The notes under the pieces: generated by a model | Database searches by the model: none | The model's input: only the letters and a program-made list of their open reading frames with translations | Told to the model about the DNA's origin: nothing | Source of the DNA: Diplolepis rosae | Lineage: Eukaryota > Arthropoda > Insecta > Hymenoptera > Diplolepididae | DNA: 64,000 bases | Reading direction: 5' to 3' | NCBI GenBank assembly: GCA_030998225.1 | Contig: JAPYXD010000724.1 | Location: forward strand, 248,001 to 312,000 | Made by a program: the position numbers and the translations under genes | Shown here: in pieces, positions 1 through 10,859 of the stretch | Layout of the letters: each line of letters begins with the position of its first letter | Numbering within the stretch: position 1 is the first letter of the stretch

Positions 1-470
1 AATATTTATCGATATTCAATTTTACATAAAAATTTTTGTCCGAGGTGTTCAAATCTTGTATATGACAAGATCATAAGGACGAGTTCAATTTTTTTAATGA
101 AATATTTTGTAATTTTTAATTTGTCTGTTCTTCTGAAATCGGAGGAAGATTTGAACAGTAAACAACAAATTTTCCAATGGAATTCAAGGTCAATAAATGC
201 TTAAAGTTTTATATTAAAATTTTAATTACAAAATTTTGAAGCTTTGTAACTATAACATTTTTTGGAATTTACATCTTCTACATGACAATTTGTATATATA
301 TATATATATATATAAACTACCATCGGAAATTGCAGAGGTTGACCTGGAGTTTCAACTTTCGTTAAAGTGATTTATTTTATAGAAAGATATTACAAAAAAA
401 ATTTTAATTTAGATTTCTTTGAAGGAAATTAATAAGTATGTAAAAAAATTAAAATTTTAAAAGATTTTTA
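1..470. repeat. AT-rich repeat flank with inverted partner downstream
   Basis: No gene is visible. Positions about 225-430 are the reverse complement, diverged, of about 12205-12395: both share the core CATCGGAAATTGCAGAGG-type sequence and the run reading TTATAGAAAGATATTACAAA. A third, shorter and more diverged copy lies at about 2559-2610. A short (TA)n tract occupies about 293-314. I infer an old interspersed repeat of unknown class into which element A (471-2282) inserted. Confidence 0.55.
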
Positions 471-2282
471 CATTCTCATCATGGATGAGAAGGTATTGGT
501 TTTATGTGAAAAATGACTTTTGAAATTTTTATCAAATCTTTACGTTTTGAGACCCCCTGAGTCAGAAAAAACGGTTTTTACGAAAGTGTCTGTCTGTCTG
601 TCTGTAGGTCGTGTGCGGCATAACTCTCGATAGAATCATCAGATTGAATTGAGCTTTGGTACACTTTATCGGGGCCGAAAAAATAAGGACAAGTTCGTTA
701 ACCAGCCACATCCAATCAAAATTGAGGGATTGAGCACTACTTTTGTGTTTTTGAAAATAACTTTTTGAGAAAATCAAAAATATCAACACTGGTTTTTGAT
801 AGTGCTCATAAATCTCTACAAATTATCCTGATAACATTTTTTGATTAAATAAAAATTAGAAATGTTACAGCATATTCAAATTAGAAAAAAGTCAATATCA
901 AAATTCCATTTTCCAGTTAAATTATACGAGATACGAAAAAACGTTATCATACAATATTATTGATTACATAAAGACCTACAAATTTGAATTGTAACATTTT
1001 TTCATAAGATGGATATGTGCATACATTTAAGTTAATTTCTTATAATTTGATACTGAAGCTCAAACCAATTTTATAATAATATTACAGATTATGTGAATTA
1101 CACATTTTCTCAAAGTCACTCTATTTCTTTTTGAATTTAAGTGAAACAGGAGATTCAATTTACTTAAGGCTCTATCAGCCTTAAGGAACACATTCTCATC
1201 ATGACGCTCGCGCTTCGCGCTCGGTTTCTGTATACATTTCAGAAACTTTTTAGTAAATTACATGATTAAAATAATTTATTTATTTTCTTACAAATATCTC
1301 GAAAAGGAAAAACAATCGTAGACTTCATTTAAGGAAACCATTTTGCAGAACAACGCTTATTTCGTATTTCACATATTTTGGTGAAAAAAAACGAATTTTT
1401 TTAATATTAAAAATCAAAACATAAAATATACCTCCTGTCCCGAAATGTCTTGATGAGAATTTGTGGACCTCATTTAGGCAAACAATTTTCCATCTAAACG
1501 TTTTTTTTGTATCTCACATATTTTGTCTAAAAAATGGAATTTTTGAATTTTATACGTATTTTTTGGAATTGAAACGAAAAATATATGTTTTACCAGAAAC
1601 TGCGTCAGACAAAATTTGTAGATCTTTTTGAAACGAACAACTTTATATTCTTACGTTTTTTCGTATTTTACATATTATTGTTAAAAAATTGAATTTTGGA
1701 TTTTCAATAGTTTTTTTTTAATTAAAAAGAAAAAAATGCATCTTATGAAAAAATGTTTCAATTTAAATTTGTAGTTCTTTATTTATTCAATAATATTGTA
1801 TTATAACGTTTTTTCGTATCTCGTATAATTGAACTGGAAAATGGAATTTTGATATTGACTTTTTTCGAATTTGAATATGCTGTAACATTTCTAATTTTGA
1901 TTTAATCAAAAAATGTTATCAGGATAATTTTCAGAGATTTATGAGCACTATCAAAATCCAGTATTGAAATTTTTGATTTTTTCAAAAAATGATTTTCAAA
2001 AACACAAAAGTAGTGCTCAATCCCTCAATTTTGATTGGATGTGGCTGGTTGACGAACTTGTCCTTTCTTTTTCGGCTCCAATAAAGTGTACCAAAGCTTA
2101 ATTCAATCTGATAAATCTATCGAGAGTTATGCCGCACGCGACCTACTACAGACAGACAGACAGACACTTTTGTAAAAACCATTTTTTCTGACTCAGGGGG
2201 TCTCAAAACGTAAAGATTTGATGAAAATTTCGAAATTCATTTTTCACATAAAACCAATACCTTCTCATCCATGATGAGAATG
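471..2282. mobile_element. Element A: non-autonomous DNA element with ~540-bp terminal inverted repeats
   Basis: The left arm (471 to about 1010) is the reverse complement of the right arm (about 1740-2282) with moderate divergence. The outermost bases are CATTCTCATCATGGATGAGA on the left and the matching complement on the right. Within them TTCTCATC and GATGAGAA form a small palindrome. TA dinucleotides flank both ends (469-470 and 2283-2284), consistent with a TA target-site duplication as in the Tc1/mariner superfamily. Near the inner side of the TIR is a (CTGT)n/(ACAG)n microsatellite (587-605; 2151-2166). No transposase is encoded; short open frames here are chance. The centre carries a GC-rich GCGCTTCGCGCTCG motif at about 1208-1222. 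Confidence 0.75.
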
Positions 2283-2597
2283 TAAAAATTGACATAATAA
2301 AACTCCAGCTAATGAAACATCTGCAAACTATGTCACTATGTACAAGGGGTGGCGGCTGGAGGAGAAACAAAATGTCCTGATAAATGAGGGTGCGAGATCC
2401 CGATAAATGAAGTTTTACTGTATTTTACTTTATAGTAATGATTTGTTGAATTTACTTCACACCGAATAAATTTCAATGTGCAAGATCGCATGCGAATTCA
2501 AATACAATTTATGCTTTTTTTGTAATATTTAAAACCTTTCTTTACACAGACACTTCCATCGGAAATTAGAGGTTCATATGTTATTCAAGCTATTGTT
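2283..2597. other. Inter-element DNA, no gene
   Basis: AT-rich non-coding sequence between element A and the duplicated target segment. Its last part (about 2559-2597) is a diverged copy of the CATCGGAAATT repeat also found at about 318 and, inverted, at about 12310. Nothing else is recognisable. Confidence 0.4.
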
Positions 2598-3486
2598 AAA
2601 GTAACATAATTTTTATAATAAAAGGGTAACATTTTTTCATGATGCTAAAATAAAAGTTAACACAGTTTTGCTTCTAATAAGCCCAAGTTAAGAGCATAAT
2701 ATTAATTTTGTAAAAATATACTACAAAAAATCTGCCCGCTTCGTGGGCACATTCTCATCGCGCGCTTCGCTTGCAAGTTTGAGCGCGCCTGGGGCGCGCA
2801 ATTCGATCGTCGCACTCGGTCTTATATTCTTCGGACCCTAAAGCCAACTAAGAACATGAACAATATTTGAATATTAATACCAAGGGTCGATATAAGTCCT
2901 GTTTCATTATTATTTAAATTTATTACTTGTAATATGATACTTAAGTTCATGTCAATTTTATAATATTATCGATGTGAATTACATTTTCTCAAAGTTACTA
3001 AATTTGTTTTTGATTTCAAATGAAAAAAGAAATTCAATTTACTTAAAGCTCTATCAGCCTTAAGGAACACATTCTTATTATGAAACTTGCGCTTCGCGCT
3101 CGATTTTCTGTATACATTTCTGTAACTTTCTAATAATTTACAAGATTACAAAAAATCTATTTTCTTCCAAATATTTAAAAAAGGAGGAGAATTTATAGAC
3201 TCTTTCAGAGAAAACGATTTTTTGTATTATCGCTTATTTTGTATCACACATATTTTGGTTCAAAAATGGAATTTTTTATTTTCAATATTGTATTTTTTAA
3301 AACCAAAACATGAAATATACATCTTGTCAAAAAATGTCTTACTGAGAATTTGTAGACCTCAGTTAGGCAAATAATTTTCTATCTCAACGTTTTTTTCGCA
3401 TGTCACATATTTTGTTCAAATAATGGAATTTTTGAATTTTAATCGTTTTTTTAAAATTATATTGAAAAATATACGTTTCATTAGAA
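2598..3486. repeat. Left copy of an ~889-bp target-site duplication
   Basis: This segment is repeated at 8970-9858 with a constant offset of 6372 bases and no mismatch in a line-by-line comparison. Identity stops exactly where the R1-like retroelement begins (3487). The 5' limit is ambiguous by up to 3 bases because As precede GTAACATAAT in the left copy and a poly(A) tail precedes it in the right copy. The segment contains a GC-rich patch (about 2732-2812, with TCTGCCCGCTTCGTGGGCAC) and, from about 2925, sequence homologous to the interior of element A. Confidence 0.92.
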
Positions 3487-4243
3487 TGAACGTACATGGA
3501 GTGAATGCGGGGGGCCCCTTAATCGGGGTATCGCCCCAAATGCGTATGCGGCGATGACGCTGAACTTCCCGCGTGCGCTCTTGCGGTCACACTACAATCA
3601 CATGCACGACACCGACACCCACACACACCAGAATGAATGGGACGCTGAGTGAATGAGGCTGCGGCCGGCGCCTGGTGGATATTCCCGATAGACTAGCCAA
3701 GGGAGGAGTAGTAGCCTCTCGACCAGGGTAGGACGCGATGTCAGTACCTCACCTCTGTGGAAGTAATATGGGTAACCGTAAGTCCCTCCGGTGTTCGACC
3801 GCGAAGGGCAAAGATCCCGTGAAACCACATGTTAATCTGGGAAAACCGCTCACGATCCTACTGTCTGGAGCCAATGTCGGGGTTGAAATCATGGACGTCC
3901 GGGCGCAGGAATGAAGGATTACCTGGTCAGTATTTCCTTATATCCGACGCTGCGTAGGATAAATCGCACACCGTCTAGCCTGAAGTCCGGGTCAGGTGTC
4001 GGGGCGGACTCGGCACCGCTCGGTCGATAGGGGTGACGTTAAACCTTTAGCATCATTATGGCGCGGGCCTATTCCGTAACCTTTTACTAGTTTCATCTAA
4101 TGTGCCGATAGGATCGACCATCCAATAAGCCGCTTCTCGGTTTCGGCGCACATAACTAGGGATCCATATAGGCGGGGATAGTAGCCCTACCGCGGTAGGG
4201 CTCCCATGATGGGCGAACCGTCTTAAGTCACGACAGTTTTGAT
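3487..4243 (+). promoter_or_regulatory. 5' UTR / internal promoter region of the R1-like element
   Basis: GC-rich non-coding leader between the insertion junction and the first ORF1 methionine. Non-LTR elements usually carry an internal promoter here; I see no specific promoter box that I can defend. Short reverse-strand open frames in this stretch look like composition artefacts. Confidence 0.45.
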
Positions 4244-5573
4244 ATGAATATTTTAAAAAATAAAGGAGGTGAAGAGTTGAAGGCGTCAGATACGCCCTCA
4301 CACACTTCTCCAGGGGCTGAGGGATGGAAAGACGTCCTTCAGCTCCTGAAGGAGCAAAGCACGAAAATGGAAAAGTTGGCCAGGGCTCTCAGTGTCATCC
4401 AGCAGGGTATGCTGAGAAATAACCCTGGCCACGTAAAGGACAGTGTTAACGAGGCATCAGAGGTGTTGAGCGGAATGCTCAACACCCATAAATGTCTTGT
4501 AGAAAGCGGGATGGAAATCCAGAAGAAGCTGGAATCCCACCCCGCCTCAAAAAAGATGGGTATCTTCCGGAGACTGCGCTCTGCGTCTCTGGGAGATACC
4601 CCCAAGAAGCTGACAAAGGGGGAGAAGAGGGTTGCTCCTTCTCCCCCGAAGATCGGCTTCCCAAGAAAGGGAAGGGCGGCATATCGCCGTCTTATGCCGC
4701 GAACACCAGAGGCCAGACCCCAAAAAAGGATGGGGAATGGCAGCTGGTGGAGAAGAAGAAAAAGAAGAATCAAAAAGAGACAAAGAAGAAAGAGGTTCCT
4801 GTGCCCTCCGCGCAGGAACACAAAACAAAGGGAAAGTTGCCGAGGCGCTCCCCGGCCGCGAGGTCGGGCGACGCCATCAAGGTGTCGGCGAAGGACGGCC
4901 AGTCCTACGCCGACATCTTGAGGGAAATGAAGGCGAAGGTCGACCCCCGGAAGGCAGGACTTGAGGTCCTGTCTATCCGGAGGACCAGGAAGGAAGAAGT
5001 CCTTTTGGTCCTCAAAAAGGGGGAGACGTTTCGGCCTTCCGAAAGGAGCTCGACCTGGCGGTCGGGGAAAGGGCGCAAATTTCAGCCCTGGTCTCGACGA
5101 GGTCCCTCGAAATTAGGGACCTCGACGAGACCGTTGAAAAAGAAGAGGTTGTGTCTGCCCTGTGCTTGGCATTGGGCAGACCGGCTTTTGAGGGGTCCTG
5201 CAGGCTCTTCACCCGCTTTGGTGGGGTGAAGACTGTAGTGATCCGGCTGGCTGAGGCAGACGCCGCGCGTCTGCTTCAGCTAGGTAAGTTGAGGATCGGG
5301 TGGGTAGAGTGCCGCATTCGCGAACACCTGGAAGTCGCCCGCTGCTTCAGGTGCCTTGGGTACGGCCACGGGTCCCGGGGCTGCAGCAACCCCGACAGGA
5401 AAAACGCCTGTTGGAGGTGCGGCGCCACGGGACACTTGGCCGGGACCTGTAAGGCACCACCAAGGTGCCTGTCATGTGCAGACAGGGGCGAAAAAGATGT
5501 CGCCCATGTGTCGGGGAGCGGCTCCTGCCCGGTCTTCCGGGAAGAGCTTCGGAGGTTGAGAGGCAGGAATTGA
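4244..5573 (+). pseudogene. R1-like ORF1 (gag-like, zinc knuckles), frameshifted
   Basis: ORF1 of non-LTR retrotransposons makes the nucleic-acid-binding structural protein of the RNP. Reading begins at ATG 4244 (frame 2), passes a predicted helical N-terminal part and a lysine-rich stretch, and must change to frame 1 near 4600-4680. It changes again to frame 3 near 5014-5028, where there is an A5G5 homopolymer. It ends at 5573. The C-terminal third carries zinc knuckles: CFRCLGYGHGSRGC, then CWRCGATGHLAGTC, then a CLSCADRG-type third finger. Total length would be about 440 residues, normal for the R1 clade. The stop codon overlaps the start region of ORF2, as is common in this clade. The two frame changes inactivate it unless they are assembly errors. 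Confidence 0.8.
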
Positions 5574-8500
5574 AGTTCCTGCAACTCAACCTCGGAAGGA
5601 AGGATGCCCAGGACCTCCTGATGCAGACTGCCAGGGAGAGGGGGGCTGATGTGCTGCTCATTAGTGAGCAGTACAAGTGGTCCGATAACTCTGCTTGGTA
5701 TCAGGATGCATCAAGGAGGGCCGGCATCCTTGTTTGTAACCCTGATTTGGGCGTCGGGGACTTCCTGGAGACCGACGCGGGGTTCGTCTGGGTGGAGGTG
5801 GCGGGTGTGCGTGTGTATAGCTGCTACTTCTCTCCGGCGATCCCTTCGATGTCTTTGAGACCCAGATCCTCCTCCTTGAGGAAAGCCTCCGTGAGGCCAT
5901 CGGGCGATCCCTCATAGGGGCTGACTTCAACAGTTAGTCGCCCGAGTGGGGTGAAGCCCGCCTAGATAGGAGGGGAATCTTGGTTGGCGAGATGGTCGCT
6001 AGGAACGAACTGATCGTCTTGAATCAGGGCGGGGAATTTACGTTCAGACGAGGAGCGGGGGGGTCAATAATTGATCTCACAATTGCCGCACCTCGCCTCG
6101 CTTCAAGGATAAGCGACTGGTCGGTCCTCGAGGTAATAACCTTGAGTGACCACCGGTGCATCGAATTCACACTAGAACAACGGTGTCAGGCGGTGGATAA
6201 GGGTAGGGGCGGCGAAGGAAGGAGCCCCTCCTGGAACACGAGACGACTCAGCAGGGAAAGACTTCGCGAACACCTCGAAGAAACCAGGCTCATCGATGAG
6301 CTTGGTTGGGTCTGCCCTGCTGGGTCGTTTGAAGCTGCTGTGCGCTCGGTGAGGCAGAAGGTGGTCGCGGCTTGCGACTACTCGATGCCTCGCCGTGAGT
6401 GCAGGCAAGCCAAGGGTTCGATGTACTGGTGGAACGACCAGTTGGCAGCCCTACGTCGAAAATGCCTCGCAGCGCGGCGAAAATTCACCCGTTCAAAGGG
6501 GGATGCTACGCTGCACGAGGCATGGAAAGGGGCAAAAACAGCTTTGAAGCGAGGCATAAAGAAAAGCCGACTTCAATGCTGGAAAGACTTGATCGGTGAG
6601 GTCGAGAAGGACCCATGGGGTCTCGCCTTCAAAATAGTCACCAAGAGATTGGTGGCTAGAAGAAAGACCCCGGGCCTGGATAATCCCGATCGAGTCCAGT
6701 ACATTGTGTGTAGCTTGTTTCCACACGTGGAGCCGTTCCAAAGACAGGACCGAAGTTCCTGCGTGGTCCGGCGCAAAGAACTCTTCACTCTCGAAGAACT
6801 AAAGAGAGCGGGTGGAAGGCTTAAGGCAAATACAGCGCCAGGTATCGACGGGGTGCCGAACGAGATCCTCAAAGAGGTGATCGGGGCGTACCCAGAGATC
6901 CTCCTAGAAGCCTTTAACTCCTGTCTTCGGGAGGGGAGGTTCTTCGCAGATTGGAAGAAGCAGAGGTTGGTCCTGCTGAGGAAGGGCAACAAACCTCTAG
7001 GGGTCGCCTCGTCGTATAGACCAATATGCCTATTGGATACGATGGGGAAGCTTCTGGAGGAGTTGATTTTACAACGGCTTCAGGCTCTCTTGGTCGGAGA
7101 GAACGGGCTCTCGGAAAACCAGTTCGGATTCAGGAAAGGCAGGTCCACGGTGGACGCCATCCAAGCTGTGGTTAACATCGCCACAAATGCAAGAAAAGGA
7201 ACTGGTAAGCGTAAGGGATTCTGTGCGTTGATTAGCATTGACATACGCAATGCGTTCAATACCGCGAGATGGAACATCTGCATCGAGGCGATGGTGCGGA
7301 AAAAGGTTCCAGACTACCTGTTGCGAATGATAGATGACTATCTGAGCGACAGGTGGGTGATATATGAGGGCGACAAATGTTCTCTCAAGGAGGAGATGAC
7401 ATGTGGCGCCCCTCAAGGGTCGCGGGTGGGTCCACCCGTTTGGAACGTCATGTACGACGATTTCCTGCGCATGGACCTGCCTGCTGGAACGAGCATCGTC
7501 GGCTTCGCGGATGACGCACTTGTCGTGTGCGCCGCTGAAGACGTCGGAATCCTAGAGCTGAGGATCAATGAAAGTCTGTGGGGAGCGAAACGCTGGTTGG
7601 ATGGCAGAGGTCTTAAATTGGCCCCTGAGAAAACCGAGGCTTTGCTCGTTACGGACAGGAGATCCTTCCAATACCCGAGGATCGTTCTCGGAGAGCATGA
7701 AGTCGAGTGGAAAACAAGCATTAAGTACCTGGGGGTGCAGCTGGATCGTAGGCTTAGCTTTGGCGAACACCTAAAGATCGCAGCCGCCAAAGCCATCCAA
7801 TGTGGAGCAAACTTGGCCCGGCTTATGCCAAACATTGGTGGACCCAGGGAAGCGAAAAGAAGATTGGTGGCGAGCGTGGTCCATTCGAAGCTGCTTTATG
7901 CAGCTCCGGTCTGGGCCAATGCCTTGCAAAACCATGCTATTCAGAAGAAGCTGTTCTCGGCGCAGAGACTTGTAGCGCTGAGAATAGTTTCGGCATATAG
8001 AACTATCTCGACGAGCGCTGTGCTGGTCCTGGCGAGCGTCCCGCCAATAGATTTATTGGCGGAGGAAAGGCAGGAAACCTTTCAGCTTCGCAAGGAGCTT
8101 ACCTGCGCCGACCTGCAGAAAATCGCTCGCGCGAAGGAGGCCATCCGCAAGGATGGAAGGCGCAGACTCGTCGAGAAATGGCAGATGAGATGGCATGGTG
8201 AGCAGACAGGGAGATGGACCTACCGCCTGATCTCGGAGCTCGCCACCTGGCTGAACAGAAAGCACGGGGAAGTCGGCTTTTACTTGGCACAAGCGCTCTC
8301 GGGCCATGGCTGTTTTAACGCGTACCTGAGGCGCTTTAAGAAGAGAGACGAGGAGACGTGTTGCTACTGCGATTCCCCGGTGGATAACGCAGAGCACGCA
8401 CTCTTCGTCTGCGCAAAATGGGGTGTGGCTAGGGGGGTCCTCGGTCAGGCGGTGGGTTCCGAACTTACTCCTGACACGATGGTCCCCCTCATGCTCCAGT

Positions 8501-8601
8501 CTGAGCGGTTCTGGACGCTCATCGAGTCATTCGTCACACTTGTGATGAAGACGAGGGAGCTTGATGGGCGTCGGGAGCGAAACAACGGGGAGGGCCAGTA
8601 G
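5560..8601 (+). pseudogene. R1-like ORF2: endonuclease / reverse transcriptase, with one frameshift and one stop
   Basis: ORF2 nicks the target and copies the RNA by target-primed reverse transcription. The AP-like endonuclease starts around FLQLNLGRKD (5577) in frame 2 and includes the LISEQY motif. A one-base frame change lies near 5834-5840, after CYFSP. Frame 1 then reads the endonuclease motif GADFN followed by an in-frame TAG at 5935-5937. From 5938 to 8601 frame 1 is open. It holds SDHRCIEF (end of the endonuclease) and then the RT with SYRPICLLDTMGKLLE, FGFRKGRSTVDAI, IDIRNAFNTA, GAPQGSRVGPPVWN and catalytic GFADDA (7501-7518). The C-terminal finger CCYCDSPVDNAEHALFVC is at about 8359-8412. 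No RNase H domain is seen. Expected length is about 1010 residues. There is no obvious ATG at the start; translation would couple to ORF1. Confidence 0.88.
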
Positions 8602-8969
8602 AAATCGCATCGGGGCCTGCGCCCGCGGTCCTGCGTCTCGGGTAGACTTGACTGTCCGCGTCGTTCGGGGGAGGAATCTGTTTGTTTCTCCCCTGGGTGG
8701 CGCGGCTGGTCGGTTGTCCTAGTGGGCGGGTGGCCGCGGGTGGAAGTTCCGAGCGAACGGATGACGGAAGAGTCGCACGCGACTTTAATGGAACCAACCA
8801 CCCGTGAAGTTCAAAGCCGAAAGGCGGTTCCGCGGGTGGTGTATTGGTTCGAGAGAGGGGGTTTTCTGGTTTTAACAGGTATGCCTAGACCCGTCCTAGG
8901 AGAGTCCTGTACAACGTCTATAAAAGATTTTGCCATTTTTCCTCCTCACCAAAAAAAAAAAAAAAAAAA
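8602..8969 (+). other. 3' UTR and poly(A) tail of the R1-like element
   Basis: GC-rich 3' UTR of about 350 bases ending in an A tract (8951-8972) that merges with the As of the target duplication. The poly(A) end marks the 3' end of the reverse-transcribed RNA and fixes the insertion orientation as plus. Confidence 0.8.
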
Positions 8970-9858
8970 AAAGTAACATAATTTTTATAATAAAAGGGTA
9001 ACATTTTTTCATGATGCTAAAATAAAAGTTAACACAGTTTTGCTTCTAATAAGCCCAAGTTAAGAGCATAATATTAATTTTGTAAAAATATACTACAAAA
9101 AATCTGCCCGCTTCGTGGGCACATTCTCATCGCGCGCTTCGCTTGCAAGTTTGAGCGCGCCTGGGGCGCGCAATTCGATCGTCGCACTCGGTCTTATATT
9201 CTTCGGACCCTAAAGCCAACTAAGAACATGAACAATATTTGAATATTAATACCAAGGGTCGATATAAGTCCTGTTTCATTATTATTTAAATTTATTACTT
9301 GTAATATGATACTTAAGTTCATGTCAATTTTATAATATTATCGATGTGAATTACATTTTCTCAAAGTTACTAAATTTGTTTTTGATTTCAAATGAAAAAA
9401 GAAATTCAATTTACTTAAAGCTCTATCAGCCTTAAGGAACACATTCTTATTATGAAACTTGCGCTTCGCGCTCGATTTTCTGTATACATTTCTGTAACTT
9501 TCTAATAATTTACAAGATTACAAAAAATCTATTTTCTTCCAAATATTTAAAAAAGGAGGAGAATTTATAGACTCTTTCAGAGAAAACGATTTTTTGTATT
9601 ATCGCTTATTTTGTATCACACATATTTTGGTTCAAAAATGGAATTTTTTATTTTCAATATTGTATTTTTTAAAACCAAAACATGAAATATACATCTTGTC
9701 AAAAAATGTCTTACTGAGAATTTGTAGACCTCAGTTAGGCAAATAATTTTCTATCTCAACGTTTTTTTCGCATGTCACATATTTTGTTCAAATAATGGAA
9801 TTTTTGAATTTTAATCGTTTTTTTAAAATTATATTGAAAAATATACGTTTCATTAGAA
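8970..9858. repeat. Right copy of the ~889-bp target-site duplication
   Basis: Identical to 2598-3486 over the whole length. The copy continues without a break into 9859 onward, which is the continuation of element B. This makes the right copy plus its downstream flank the original target. Confidence 0.92.
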
Positions 9859-10041
9859 ACTATATCTGAAAATATTTGTATATATTATTGAAACCAACAA
9901 TTTTCCATTCTTACGTTTTTTTCGTATTTCACATATTTTAGTTAAAAAATTGAATTTCGGATTTTCAATGGTATTTTTTTTTAATTAAAAGGACAAATAT
10001 ACATCTTATGAAAAAATGTTGCAGTTCCAACTTGTAGATCT

Positions 10042-10841
10042 TTATATCATATAGGTTTGGTTTCGTCGGTCTTGCGGTCATTAAAACACCATTCCATAAA
10101 AAACTCCATTATATTTGGTCAAAAATTCTCCTATGTTTCAACCTCACTGCGGGTCTTTTTCAAGGAATATATATGTCACTAAAAATTGAACAAATCAATT
10201 TACCATCAAATTTCTTTTTCCAAAGAGAACTATTTTATGTTGTCTTGATATAATAAATAAGTACTTACATAAATTACAAAAAAACGAAAGCACACATGAA
10301 GATTCAGTTTTATTCTTGAAAATGTTATTAAAATTAAAGCCTCAAAGATTAAGGCCTTCAATAATTTAAAATTACATTATAATACGGTGTGTACCAGTGT
10401 TCGCAGAACGTGGACGTAAACGGCCCCCACCATGGACCCTACCAGCTCATGGCTTCTTTCTCGCTCCACTGCCATAGGTTGGTTGAATGAGGAAGACACA
10501 ATGAGCTTGAAGCATCTATGGTGGGGACCGTTTACGTCCACGTTCTGCGAACACTGGTGTGTACAATCCGATGAAGCAACGCAAACTGTAGGATAGAGAG
10601 ACGAAGATACGATAAATTGAATTAAATTCACCAATGAAAAGTGTGCTAAAGCTTTTGAGAACACAAACTTGAAAATCATATGTTAATTAATGCCATGGCA
10701 AATTCGATTAATACTCATAATTTCATCCTTACAATTTATTGAAATATTAATATTTTTATTGATATAAATTGATTCAATAATTTTTCTTTAATGTTGTTTT
10801 ATTGACCTTAAGACCGACGAAACCAAACCTATATGATATAA
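10042..10841. mobile_element. 800-bp TIR element nested in element B
   Basis: The ends are inverted repeats of about 38 bases containing AGGTTTGGTTTCGTCGGTCT (from 10052) and its complement (ending near 10830). The surrounding element-B sequence is interrupted exactly here. Target duplication is probably TA or TATA, obscured by the palindromic end TATATCATAT. No transposase is encoded. It carries a further MITE (10393-10558). Confidence 0.65.
10393..10558. mobile_element. 166-bp MITE with ~41-bp TIRs and 4-bp TSD
   Basis: The left end ACCAGTGTTCGCAGAACGTG is the reverse complement of the right end; the match continues for about 41 bases with one or two differences. GTGT flanks both ends (10389-10392 and 10559-10562), a likely target duplication. 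The reverse-strand open frame across it is an artefact of the palindrome. Confidence 0.7.
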
Positions 10842-10859
10842 TAATATAACGGTCGAAGA

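Larger units (their letters stand above)
3487..8969 (+). mobile_element. R1-clade-like non-LTR retrotransposon with poly(A) tail
   Basis: A 5.5-kb GC-rich element in an AT-rich host sequence, with no LTRs or TIRs. The order is a 5' UTR (3487-4243), ORF1 with three CCHC-type zinc knuckles, ORF2 with an apurinic-type endonuclease, a reverse transcriptase and a C-terminal zinc finger, a 3' UTR and a poly(A) tract (8951-8972). The start of ORF2 (FLQLNLGR), the endonuclease and the C-terminal CX2CX8HX4C finger fit the R1 clade as I know it (R1, TRAS, SART, Waldo and relatives). It does not sit in 28S rDNA or telomeric repeats; its target here is element B. Both ORFs are broken. The identical flanking duplications indicate a very recent insertion. 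Confidence 0.85.

Noticed and set aside
562..789. 75-codon minus-strand frame in the left arm of element A
   Set aside because: It is a translation of the inverted arm including the CTGT microsatellite; the matching stretch in the other arm is not conserved as protein.
10377..10679. 100-codon minus-strand open frame
   Set aside because: It runs through the 166-bp MITE palindrome and out into unrelated DNA.
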